DNA of 64,000 nt from Lotus japonicus (taxonomy: Eukaryota; Streptophyta; Magnoliopsida; Fabales; Fabaceae), in contig NC_080043.1 in NCBI RefSeq assembly GCF_012489685.1, positions 63,481,920 through 63,545,919 on the forward strand, in the 5' to 3' direction. Both the position numbers and the translations under genes were made by a program. Numbering within the stretch: position 1 is the stretch's first letter; the number at the start of each line of letters is the position of its first letter. The notes beneath the pieces are model-generated. The model ran no database searches and was not told the origin of the DNA. It worked only from the letters and a program-made list of their open reading frames with translations. Shown here in pieces: positions 54,623 through 64,000 of the stretch.

Positions 54623-57600
54623 TCACTCTGGACAAAAGTCCATGTTTAGATTTTTCAGAATAAAATTAAATCTATCCTCTGCTAAGGGCTTTGTAAAGAT
54701 ATCTGCCCATTGATGGTCAGTATCAACAAACTTCAGAAGAAGTACGCCCTTCTGTACATAATCTCTAATAAAGTGATACTTTACCTCAATGTGCTTTGCC
54801 CTTGAATGCAAGATAGGATTCTTACTTAATGAGATTGCAGCAGTGTTATCACAATAGATTGGGATATTGCTCTCAAGGATCTGATAATCCTCCAGCTGAT
54901 GTTTCATCCAGAGCATCTGAGTGCTGCATATTGCTGCTGAGATATATTCTGCCTCTGCAGTTGATAGTGCAATGGTTGATTGCCTCTTGCTTGCCCATGA
55001 GACTAGATTGCTTCCCAGAAATTGACAATTTCCAGAAGTACTTTTTCTCTCTGTTCTATCTCCAGCATAATCAGCATCACAGTAACCTAAAAGCTTATAC
55101 TCTGATGTTTTCTTATACATCAAGCCAAGGTTAGTGGTGCCTTTCAGATACCTTAGGATCCTCTTAACAGCAGTTAAATGGGTTTCCCTTGGATCTGATT
55201 GGAAACGAGCACATAAATGAACACTAAATAGTATGTCTGGCCTAGATGCAGTTAAGTATAGAAGTGAACCTATCATGCCACGATAGAGCTTCTGACATAC
55301 TTTACCACTTTTATCTTCTTTCTCCAGAATGCATGTAGGATGCATTGGAGTCTTGGCCACTGTAGATTCCAGCATATTGAACTTCTTCAGAAGTTCTTTA
55401 GTGTACTTGCTCTGATGGATATATGTTCCTTCTGGTGTTTGATCAACTTGTATTCCCAGAAAGTACTTTAATTCACCCATCATACTCATCTCAAATTCAG
55501 CCTGCATCATCTCAGAAAATTCTTTGCATAGAGATTGATTAGCAGAACCAAATATAATATCATCAACATAAATTTGCACAATTAAGATATCATCCTTATA
55601 AGTCTTGCAAAAAAGAGTTGTATCTACTTTACCCCTTACAAACTCATTCTCCAGAAGGAATGAGCTGAGTCTCTCATACCATGCTCTGGGAGCTTGCTTC
55701 AGACCGTAGAGTGATTTCTTCAATTTGAACACATGGTCTGGTTTCTTCTCATCTTCAAAACCTGGGGGTTGATGAACATAGACTTCCTCTGAGATATAAC
55801 CATTTAGGAAGGCACTCTTCACGTCCATCTGATGTAGAACTATGTTGTGATTTACTAAGAAGGAGATCAACAGTCTGATTGCCTCCAGTCTTGCTACTGG
55901 AGCAAATGTTTCAGTGTAGTCTATTCCTTCCTGCTGGCTGTAGCCTTGAGCAACTAGCCTTGCCTTGTTTCTAACTACATCTCCTTTCTCATTCAGCTTG
56001 TTTCTGAATACCCATTTCGTTCCAATAACATGGACACTCTCAGGCTTCTTCACTAAGCTCCAAACATCGTTCTTGGAGAATTGATTCAATTCTTCTTCTA
56101 TGGCCAGAATCCAATCCTTGTCCTGAAGAGCTTCATCTATGGACTTGGGTTCAATTAAGGACACCAATCCTTTCAGACTGAGCAAGGTCTCTTCAGAGGG
56201 TCTGAAGGCAGATCTGGTTCTGACTGGTTCGTCTTTGTTGCCCAGAATCAATTCCTTAGGGTGAGCTGCAGTGATTCTGCTCTTCTTCAGAGTTTGTGAG
56301 TTAGAGGGACCAGCTTCTTCCTCTGGTTCATCTTCCTCTGGCTCAGCTTCCTCTGGAGCTTTGCCTTTGTCAGAAACATTAATGCTTAAATCTGCAAACT
56401 TTTCAACTAGCTTTGACTGGTTAGAGTCAAGCTTATCATCAAATCTAACATGAATAGATTCTTCAATAGTCTTAGCATCAGTATTATAAAATCTAAAACC
56501 TTTAGATCTCTCAGAGTAACCGAGTAATAGACACTTAGAAGACTTAGCATCAAATTTATGCAATCTATCCTTAGTATTGAGAACATAACAAACACAGCCA
56601 AAAGGATGAAAATAAGAAATGTTGGGCTTTATGTTCTTCCACAATTCATAAGGAGTCTTATTCAGAATTGGTCTCACAGAGATTCTGCTCTGAATGTAAC
56701 ATGCTGTATTTACTGCCTCTGCCCAAAAGTGCTTAGCCATGCCAGTTTCTTGGAGCATGGTTCTAGCCATCTCCTGAAGAGTTCTGTTCTTCCTCTCAAC
56801 AACACCGTTTTGTTGAGGAGTTCTGGGACAAGAGAAATCATGTGCAATTCCATAGGAATCAAACAGACTGTCAAACTTGTCATTCTCAAACTCTCCACCA
56901 TGGTCACTTCTGACACGCACAATCCAACAAGCCTTCTCGTTTTGCACTTGAGCAATGAAGGTAGAGAACACAGCATGAGACTCATCCTTGCGGGTTAGAA
57001 ACTTTACCCATGTCCAGCGGCTATAGTCATCAACGATAACCATCCCATATCTCTTGCCACCTATAGACTCAGTTTTCACTGGTCCAAACAGGTCGATATG
57101 CAGAAGTTCTAATGGCCTTGAGGTTGAGACAACATTCTTTGCCTTGAAAGGGACTTTTGTGAATTTTCCTTTCTGACATGCTTCACAAAGACCGTCTGAA
57201 GCGAACTTCAGATTGGGTATGCCCCTGACAAGGTTTAGCTTGCTCAGCTGAGAAATCTTTCTCATGCTGGCATGCCCTAACCGTCTATGCCATACCCACT
57301 GCTCTTCATTAACAGACAGAAGGCACTTCACATTCTGAGCCTCCAACTCAGATAATCTGATCTTATAAATGTTGTTCTTCCTCTTGCTGTTAAACAGAAC
57401 AGAGCCATCGATCTGACTTACAGCCCGGCAGGACTTTTGATTGAATATAACATCATAACCCTTGTCAGCTAATTGACTTATAGACAATAAGTTATGTGTT
57501 AAGCCGTCTACTAATAACACATTATCAATGCATGGACTACTATCTACACAAATAGTACCAGTACCAACAATTTTACCCTTTTCGTTTCCTCCAAAGCCAA

Positions 57601-57727
57601 CTTCGCCTCCAGGCTTAAGTTTCAGCTCTCGGAACATACACTTTTCTCCCGTCATGTGACGCGAGCATCCACTGTCCAGATACCATGATTGGTGTTTCAG
57701 TGGAGCTATCAAGGATATCTGCAACAT
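54623..57727 (-). CDS. pol: C4 Pol: protease, integrase, reverse transcriptase, RNase H
   Basis: 1034 codons from an ATG at 57727; the frame is open back to 57775. Protease [13 protein letters not shown] (residues ~16-28, DSG intact). Integrase zinc finger ([17 protein letters not shown]) and core [61 protein letters not shown] and YVDD in [11 protein letters not shown]. RNase [20 protein letters not shown]. Ends [13 protein letters not shown]...DFCPE. No disruption found; the start overlaps gag by 113 nt in the +1 frame, and that ATG is absent in C1, so Pol is probably made by frameshifting or reinitiation. All catalytic residues look present, so it may act in trans if expressed. Confidence 0.93.
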   Translation of the reverse strand: MLQISLIAPLKHQSWYLDSGCSRHMTGEKCMFRELKLKPGGEVGFGGNEKGKIVGTGTICVDSSPCIDNVLLVDGLTHNLLSISQLADKGYDVIFNQKSCRAVSQIDGSVLFNSKRKNNIYKIRLSELEAQNVKCLLSVNEEQWVWHRRLGHASMRKISQLSKLNLVRGIPNLKFASDGLCEACQKGKFTKVPFKAKNVVSTSRPLELLHIDLFGPVKTESIGGKRYGMVIVDDYSRWTWVKFLTRKDESHAVFSTFIAQVQNEKACWIVRVRSDHGGEFENDKFDSLFDSYGIAHDFSCPRTPQQNGVVERKNRTLQEMARTMLQETGMAKHFWAEAVNTACYIQSRISVRPILNKTPYELWKNIKPNISYFHPFGCVCYVLNTKDRLHKFDAKSSKCLLLGYSERSKGFRFYNTDAKTIEESIHVRFDDKLDSNQSKLVEKFADLSINVSDKGKAPEEAEPEEDEPEEEAGPSNSQTLKKSRITAAHPKELILGNKDEPVRTRSAFRPSEETLLSLKGLVSLIEPKSIDEALQDKDWILAIEEELNQFSKNDVWSLVKKPESVHVIGTKWVFRNKLNEKGDVVRNKARLVAQGYSQQEGIDYTETFAPVARLEAIRLLISFLVNHNIVLHQMDVKSAFLNGYISEEVYVHQPPGFEDEKKPDHVFKLKKSLYGLKQAPRAWYERLSSFLLENEFVRGKVDTTLFCKTYKDDILIVQIYVDDIIFGSANQSLCKEFSEMMQAEFEMSMMGELKYFLGIQVDQTPEGTYIHQSKYTKELLKKFNMLESTVAKTPMHPTCILEKEDKSGKVCQKLYRGMIGSLLYLTASRPDILFSVHLCARFQSDPRETHLTAVKRILRYLKGTTNLGLMYKKTSEYKLLGYCDADYAGDRTERKSTSGNCQFLGSNLVSWASKRQSTIALSTAEAEYISAAICSTQMLWMKHQLEDYQILESNIPIYCDNTAAISLSKNPILHSRAKHIEVKYHFIRDYVQKGVLLLKFVDTDHQWADIFTKPLAEDRFNFILKNLNMDFCPE

Positions 57728-58873
57728 AGATAATCTTGTCCTTAGGTACCCACTTTCTGGGTCCTCTTTTGTTAGTTACCCCAGAGGTTCTGATCACCTT
57801 GGGTGTCTCAACATGATATTTTAAAGGAATATTTGCATGATATTTAGTCATAGAGAAGGATCCCTTTTTAAGAGGGTTTTTAGCAACTTTAGTAGGTACA
57901 GGATCAGGCAATATGGTACCAGAGGGAACAAAGCATTCATATAAAGATTTAGCTTTAGACACAGAGGGCTCATTTCTAATTGGTTTAGAATAGCCAATGC
58001 CATGCATTCCATTTCTGCTTACGCCATAGATCATTGAAGCCATTAAGCTTCTATCCACGCTTTTAGCTAGGAATCTTTGAAAATACTTTTCATACTTAGA
58101 TTCATTTCTACAATCAGAGGCATCACAGGCAACAATTTCTTCTAACTTAGCAATCTGGTTCTTAAGCACAGAGTTAGAATTGATCAAGGCATGATTATCA
58201 TTTTTCAAATCAGAAATAATTTTCTCATGTTCAGAAGGAGTCTTAGAGACAGCAGATAAGTTCTTTTTCAGCTTCTTATGCTTAGACAATAAGGAGTTAT
58301 ACTTATCCATAATATCAGACAATGCATGTTTCAGTTCAGAGGTAGAGAAAGAAGCGAATACCTCATTTTCATCGTCTGAGTCGGGGTTTCCTTCTGATTC
58401 TGAGTCAGAGTCAACAACTCTCTTTGACTCTGCTTCATTGTCTTTGACAATAGCCATGAGTCCTTGGACTTCACCATCAGAGTCAACATCCTCTGACTCT
58501 GATTCATCAAATGTCACCATCAGACTCTTCTTCGTCTTGAAGTGCTTCTTTGGCTTCTTGTCCTTCTTCAACTTTGGACAGTCACTTTTGTAGTGCCCTG
58601 ATTCTTTGCACTCAAAGCATGTGACTTCCTTGATTGAAGACTTCTTCTGGCCTGAGGACTCATACTTTCCTTTTGCCTTTCCAGAGCCTTTGTACTTGCT
58701 CTGCCTGTGCTTCCAGATGCGGTTGAGTCTCTTGGAGATCAGAGTCAGCTCATCTTCATCAGAATCTTCTGATGCTTCTTCAGATTCCTCTTCTTCAGCT
58801 TGAAGAGCTTTTGACTTCTCAACCTTAGCCTTTTTAGATTTAGATTTCAAGGCTATGGACTTTTTCCTCAGAT
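57615..58873 (-). pseudogene. gag: C4 gag, N-terminally truncated by deletion
   Basis: The frame is open from 58850 (and back to the LTR junction at 58872) to 57615. It holds the acidic segment ESEEASEDSDEDELT, the zinc knuckle CFECKESGHYKSDC, Lys-rich and Ser/Asp-rich parts, a coiled-coil-like segment and the C-terminal [19 protein letters not shown] block. The capsid (UBN2-type) half seen in C1 at 17697-18167 is deleted. The final ~160 nt overlap the pol frame. Confidence 0.88.
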
Positions 58874-59670
58874 AGTAAACTCAATGAATTTCAGATGAAA
58901 GAAAACTTAGAAGATTTTGAATATGTCTTGCGTATGTGAATGCTTCTAGCCGTTTCTTTCAGTCTTCAGCCTCTTTATATACTCCAAGGATTAGGGTTTG
59001 AACGCTGCATGGAAATGCTACCGTTAGAGGGCAGTTCTGGAAATTCCAGCTTCTGCTGTGGCTGAGAACGTTAGGTAGGTCGTCAGGAAGGTACAGTTGC
59101 TTTTGTACTTGGATAGCGACGCGACCTTTAAACCTAGGAGACTTCTGATCAGGGGAATGCTTCATATTGGAACTTGTGAAGCCGGTTGATCAGAGTCAGA
59201 GGGAAAGCACAGATCCTCTGACCATTGTATCTTCTGATTCTGAACTCAGAGGGAAGAACATGGCCTTCAGAGTTTCTTGCTTCCGGACTTCAGAGTTTCC
59301 ACTATTCAGCTTCTGGATCTTCAGAGTCTTCTACACCATCAGAACATCTGAGCCTTCAGTGTTTCTTGGTTATCAGAACTTCTGGATCTTCAGAGCTTCT
59401 AGTGACTGAGTCCTCATTAGAGTTTGTGAAACTTCAGAACTTCTGAAGCTTTTCCACTGTTCATACTGAACATGGTGAATGCGAAAGCGTTGCTTGGGTC
59501 ACTCTTTATACACAGTGCTTCTGATTTGTGTGAGATTGAGTTGAGGTCAGAGCCTGTAAATAGCACACTCAGAAAAACACGTTAGAGTACCACAATTGTT
59601 CATATCAAAAGGTTAACTTGTAATCATCAAAACATAGAGTTGTACTACTAGATCAAAACTTGATCTTACA
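58872..59670 (-). repeat. C4 5' LTR, truncated
   Basis: 799 bp matching 49077-49875 without indels; keeps the outer LTR edge, U3 and TATA box (58973-58981, minus), but has lost the downstream ~400 bp of the LTR. The junction gag/LTR shares AT. Confidence 0.93.
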
Positions 59671-59675
59671 GTTTA
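59671..59675. repeat. Target-site duplication of C4, right copy
   Basis: GTTTA, identical to 48665-48669; it restores the G4 LTR sequence when C4 is removed. Confidence 0.95.
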
Positions 59676-61486
59676 TGCACTGGAATTGTGTGTGATTGGA
59701 AAATGTTTTCTGAGGCTTCGGCTGACAATGTAGATGATTCATCTACTGAATGTTTTTGAGATTGTCTTACATGCTATGTGCTATGTGGGTAATCTAGGAT
59801 GTGTGGTGCATGCTTTATATGCTAAGTGCTAAGTGTTTATGATGCGATTTATTGATATATGACATGTTGTTGATTGTGATAATTTAAAAATGCTCTGTAC
59901 TGGAATCTGAGATTCTGAATGGTGAGAATAGCGGGCAGGTCATGCCGATTTTATTTTGAGAGTTTTGAGAAAGTTTGATAGGACGAACGAGGTTCGGGCC
60001 TTAATTTTGTTTAGTGGATCGAGACATCCTCTGGAAGCGACTTGGGATTGGGAGATCCTGAAAATGTATAAGACTTGCGATAAGACAAAATGGAATCTAT
60101 TTTATAAAGAAAATTCATAAGACCTTAAATAACCTCAAAATCTTTAAGTAATGATAACAACCTCGAAGGAAGGCATTGGAAGTCAAATCATAGTTTTGGA
60201 AAAACGAGGAGTGTCGTCGGATCCAAGTGTTGAGTTTATTGTTGTGCTGTTGGAGCAGCGTTTGTTGTTGTGCTGTTGGAGCAGCGTTTGTTATTGTGCT
60301 GTTGGAGCAGCGTTTGTTGTGGTGCTGTTGGAGCAGCTATGTGTCGTTATGAAGTGTGTCTTTTGGTTGCAGAATCGACTTTACCTTAGGGTAAGCTTTT
60401 AGAGACTTTAACTTCCCTAGAACACGTGGCGACGTGTCGAGTGAGGACGGAGACGTTGTTTGACTAATCATTTTGCATACATGCAACATTAATGAGGTAT
60501 TAACACAGGACGTACTCTGGACCTCGTCGGTTTCCAAAATGGTCATAAGACCCGGAATGCCGTGAAAGAGCGTTTGTAGACGTCTCTTGTAGCAGACCGA
60601 AATGGCAGACCTACGGGTTTACTGCTGATCTGACTACCCTGTTGGAGTAAGAGGCACGCGGGCTGAAATGGCTCCACCGTGGCTGGTGTTAGGGCTGATC
60701 CGTTTGATGTCCATCCCTTTCCGGAATGCATGTGGTTGACTGGGTTAACCTGCATACATATCATGCAACATGCATACTAATTTAGTTGTTGAGTGTGATT
60801 GCTATCTGAAAATCTTACTTGGAACATGCTAAGTGTTATTAATGCGTTTATGTTATTGTGGAACATGCAACCCTAGGAATGACATCTTTAGCTATAAGCC
60901 TAAGTGGCTATCTAGTATTTGTACCTATTGGGTTTATTATCTACATAGTTCTTTAGAGTTGACCCTCGCGTCTTCTGTGTGTGTTTTGGCGGACAACGCC
61001 TTTTGTCAGATGAATATTGCGGACTGGTTCACCATGGTCCACCCTTCGGGGGGGGATTAGGTACGAGATGATAGATAAGGACGACCCTGGGTCGTGGGTG
61101 GTTGACCCCGCGAGCCACCGAGCGACGTATTCGGGGCGCATCATGGAGGACCACGTGGACAGTGGAGGACTCTTGAGGTCAGGAGTGTTGAGGCGATGCT
61201 CTATCAGCTTCAACTTGCCACCGGGCGTTCACTGCGGACCAGGATTCGGAGGAGCACCGCCGCCACCGTCATCTTCAGAGGAGGAGGATCCCTCAGAGGA
61301 GATTCCAGTGGGAGTGCCTTCGGCAGGGTCTAGTGCACCCTCTGTTGCGATCATTGATGATCAGGGTTCGGGCCCTAAGCCCGTGAGTCCAGCATCGGAG
61401 CGCACTGCGGTTGCGAGGGGAGGACGGATAGGGCTGGTAGACTTGGTCGTTCTGGATTCTGATTTCAGACGACGATCATGCTAGCA
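59676..61486 (+). repeat. G4 5' LTR, part right of C4, 3'-truncated
   Basis: The remainder of duplication unit 2 (to 60517), then single-copy LTR. It includes the 26-bp minisatellite (60241-60337), CACGTGG near 60422, a single unit of the ~80-bp repeat (60651-60705) and the LTR-encoded ORF. At 61484-61487 (GCTAGCA|CGGTCGAG) the LTR end and PBS are missing; GCA is shared by both sides. Confidence 0.9.
61010..61484 (+). pseudogene. LTR-encoded ORF of G4 (frameshifted, truncated)
   Basis: The conserved ATG (61010, after TTTTGTCAG) opens MNIADWFTMVHPSGG, but a run of eight G, against seven in G3, leads to a stop at 61058-61060. The following frame (61017-61484) carries IRYEMIDKDDPGSW, HRATYSGRIMED, GVLRRCSISFNLPP, VHCGPG and an acidic/Ser-rich part (SSSEEEDPSEE), all collinear with the G3 ORF. 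It is cut at 61484 by the LTR/PBS deletion. About half of the ~52 core residues match G3. No known domain recognised. Confidence 0.6.
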
Positions 61487-61683
61487 CGGTCGAGTCTTTT
61501 GGGAGTTGTTGGGGAATAGGTCTTCTGTGCTAGGTTTTGTGACTCTGCAAGGAGTGAAAATTGATTGTCTGCAAGCGATTTTTCGCTTAAAAATTGATTG
61601 AAGTTATTGCTTACTCATATTGTATAGTGATGCTAGATGTTATCTTATGATGAGTACTGACTTTTTGCTTCCTTTAACAGAAC

Positions 61684-64000
61684 ATGGTGAACACTAACCA
61701 GTTAGCGGAGATGATGGCCACTATGGCCCAAGCGGTAACAGCGCAGGCAAACGATAATGCCATGAGGCGTGCTGTCGAGGAGGCACGTGAACAACATCAA
61801 CGTCAAAGAGAGGTAACTCTCGATCAGAACAAGGGCCTCAATGACTTCAGGAGGCAAAACCCACCTAAGTTCTCTGGTGGTACTGATCCAGACAAAGCAG
61901 ATCTCTGGATTCAGGAAATAGAGAAGATATTCGGCGTACTGTAAACTGTTGAGGGTGCCAAGGTGGGCATGGCGACTTATCATCTGCTCGGTGATGCTGA
62001 GTACTGGTGGAAGGGCAGCAGGGGAATCATGGAAGCTAACCATGAAGAGATCAACTGGAACTCTTTCCGGACCGCATTCTTGGAAAAGTATTTTCCAACA
62101 AGTGCACGGGATGAGAGGGAGGCGCAGTTTCTGACACTCCGTCAGGGGAGTATGTCTGTGCCGGAATTTGCTTCGAAGCTGGAATCCTTGGCGAAGCATT
62201 TCCAATTCTTCCATGATCACGTGAACGAGCGCTACATGTGCAAGCGCTTTGTAAATGGACTGAGGCCTGATATTGAGGACTCAGTGAGGCCACTGGGAAT
62301 CATGCGATTCCAATCATTGGTGGAGAAAGCCACGGAAGTGGAACTGATGAAGAACCGGAGGCTAAACCGGGCTGGAACTGGAGGGCCGATGAGGTCGAGC
62401 TCTCAGAATTTTCAGAACAGAGGAAGGTTTCAAAATAGGAGGCCGTATCAGCGTCCTGTTGGTAGAGGGGCGGCTTCGGGATCTTACAGACCCATGGTGG
62501 GTGCTGCTGGTGGTTCGGGAGGTCAGACTCAGAACAGGGAGCTTACTTGCTTCAAGTGTGGGAAGCCGGGGCACTTTGCTCGTGCTTGTCCCGACACGAG
62601 ACCCCAATGCTTCAACTGTAACAAATTGGGGCACACTGCTGCTCAGTGCAGGGCACCAAAGGCGGAGCCAACCGTCAACACTGCTCAAGGAAAGCGTCCT
62701 GCTGCAAAGGCGAGAGTCTACACCATGGATGGTGAAGATGCTGAGGGGGTCGATGGACTGATTAGAGGCGACTGGGAGATTGACGGTAACCTTCTATCCG
62801 TACTTTTTGATTCTGGTGCAACGCATTCATTTATCTCTAGAGATTGTGCGATCAGATTAAGACTTCCTATTACTGCTTTGAGCTTCGATCTGATAGTTGC
62901 TACTCCTGCCAAGACTCTACTTGCTAATTCAGCATGCATGTATTGTCCGATAACATACAACAATAGGATCTACCATGCTAACCTAGTATGCCTAACTCTT
63001 AAGAACCTAGATGTTATCCTAGGAATGGATTGGTTGTCCCGCTATCATTGTCTTTTGGACTGCAACCGAAAGAGAGTGGTATTCCCTGATTCGGATCTTT
63101 CCGAGTATCTTTCTGCCAATCACATCAGCGTCGCTTTGAACGAGGGATCTCAGGAGTATTCTGTTTTGCTAAGCTTGGAGAGCAAAGGGAACCCAGAAGT
63201 TGGCAGTATTCCAGTGGTGAAGGAATTCACGGATGTTTTTCCTGGCGATGTACCTGGATTGCCGCCTGTACGCGACATTGAGTTTGCTATAGACATCGTA
63301 CCGGGAACAGGGCCGATTTCGATTGCACCATATCGTATGGCACCTGCGGAGCTAGTGGAACTGAAGTCTCAACTCGAAGATCTTCTGTCGAAGGGATTCA
63401 TTCGACCAAGTGTTTCACCTTGGGGAGCGCCAGTCTTATTGGTGAAGAAGAAGGACGGGAAATCGAGACTATGTGTCGACTACCGGCAACTGAACAAAGT
63501 AACCGTCAAGAATAGGTATCCGTTACCTAGAATTGACGATTTGATGGATCAACTGCGAGGAGCTACAATATTCTCGAAGATCGACCTGAAGTCGGGTTAT
63601 CATCAAATCAGGGTCAAGAACGAGGACATCCAGAAGACGGCATTCAGAACCCGTTATGGACACTATGAGTACTTAGTGATGCCATTTGGGGTGACAAATG
63701 CACCAGCAATATTCATGGCTTACATGAATATGACCTTCCATACATTCTTGGATCGATTCGTCGTAGTGTTTATCGACGATATTCTGATCTACTCGAAGAA
63801 TGCTGAAGACCATGAGGAGCACTTGCGACAAGTTTTACAAGTGTTAAGGGAGAAGGAGTTGTATGCCAATCCTTCTAAGTGCGAGTTTTGGCTCGAAGAG
63901 GTAAAATTCTTAGGCCATGTGATCTCTAAGGAGGGAATAGCTGTGGACCCAGCAAAGGTAGAGACCGTATTGTCATGGGAACGGCCAAAGACAGTGACGG
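61684..64000 (+). pseudogene. gag-pol: G4 gag-pol, one early nonsense codon, runs off the window
   Basis: MVNTNQLAEMMATMAQAV at 61684, with the conserved AACAG|AAC context. A TAA at 61942-61944 replaces the Gln of the GVLQTAEGAK block; the same frame is then open from 61945 to the window end (at least 685 codons). Zinc knuckles [14 protein letters not shown] and [14 protein letters not shown]; protease [12 protein letters not shown] (DSG intact); linker [62 protein letters not shown] and [10 protein letters not shown]. RNase H and integrase would follow beyond 64000. Apart from the nonsense codon no damage is visible here. Confidence 0.92.

Larger units (their letters stand above)
48670..59670 (-). 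mobile_element. C4: Ty1/copia element, SIRE/Maximus type, with 5' internal deletion
   Basis: An 11001-bp element with 5-bp target duplications. Minus-strand order: truncated 5' LTR, truncated gag, intact pol, intact third ORF, antisense ORF, polypurine tract, 3' LTR. A deletion joins gag directly to LTR position 58872, removing the rest of the LTR, the primer-binding site, the leader and the Gag N-terminus. The 799 bp shared by both LTRs have about five differences and no indels, so insertion is recent and the deletion more recent still. The best-preserved copy of its family here. Confidence 0.93.
45706..64000 (+). mobile_element. G4: Ty3/gypsy chromovirus with gag-pol, carrying C4 in its LTR
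   Basis: It starts TGTAAGGCCC at 45706 after GCTGC in the C3 third ORF. The 5' LTR contains a tandem duplication and is split by C4; its last ~490 bp and the primer-binding site are deleted (junction 61484-61487). Gag-pol follows and stays open at the window end, after one early nonsense codon. G4 Gag is very close to G1 Gag and its LTR has the same minisatellite type, so G4 represents the likely autonomous partner family. This copy cannot replicate without its primer-binding site. Confidence 0.88.

Overview
The window is a nest of plant LTR retrotransposons. I find no intact host gene. The organism is a flowering plant, probably a eudicot and perhaps a legume. Reasons: Ty1/copia elements with SIRE/Maximus hallmarks (pol followed by a third ORF, and a polypurine tract in the context TCATCATCAAAAAGGGGGAG), Ty3/gypsy chromoviruses of Tekay/Del type with LTRs of 3.6-3.9 kb, primer-binding sites matching initiator tRNA-Met, and intron-bearing fragments of plant-type nuclear genes. 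The legume guess is inference only.

Layout, using my own labels. G0 (1-1691): minus-strand gypsy-like LTR fragment. C1 (1692-19655): minus-strand copia element whose pol is split by G1 (4316-15050), a complete plus-strand gypsy element with an exact 5-bp target duplication. C1 sits inside the third ORF of a second copia element, C2 (19656-23846, minus). C2 abuts the truncated gypsy element G2 (23847-31879, plus), which lies in the pol of G3 (31880-39834, minus, autonomous type but decayed). G3 lies in a foreign LTR fragment, G5 (39835-40704). Next, 40705-42388 is the only stretch with no recognised LTR element; it holds decayed exons resembling DMC1 and a CCDC25-like gene. Copia element C3 (42389-45705, minus) follows, interrupted by gypsy element G4 (45706 to beyond the window, plus). 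G4's LTR carries a 1289-bp tandem duplication, and the second unit is split by copia element C4 (48670-59670, minus, 5-bp target duplication).

How the parts relate. G3 and G4 are of autonomous type (gag-pol), although both are now damaged. G1 and G2 keep gag, a pol-less filler of about 1.3 kb and only the pol tail (chromodomain remnant). They look like non-autonomous relatives moved in trans by G4-like elements: the first 86 Gag residues of G1 and G4 differ at only two positions, and the two G1 LTRs differ at only about ten sites. The copia family has gag and pol in overlapping, different frames, a large third ORF downstream of pol, and a 130-residue ORF on the opposite strand with its own TATA box between the third ORF and the 3' LTR.

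The points most worth following up are: (1) the antisense ORF of the copia family; (2) an ORF encoded inside the gypsy LTR, shared by G3 and G4 and lost from the gag-only elements; (3) conserved splice-like signals in the very long gypsy leader; (4) the gag-only family with a shared deletion start at the protease active site; (5) the mixed host-gene fragment cassette. All coordinates were read by eye, with no alignment software.
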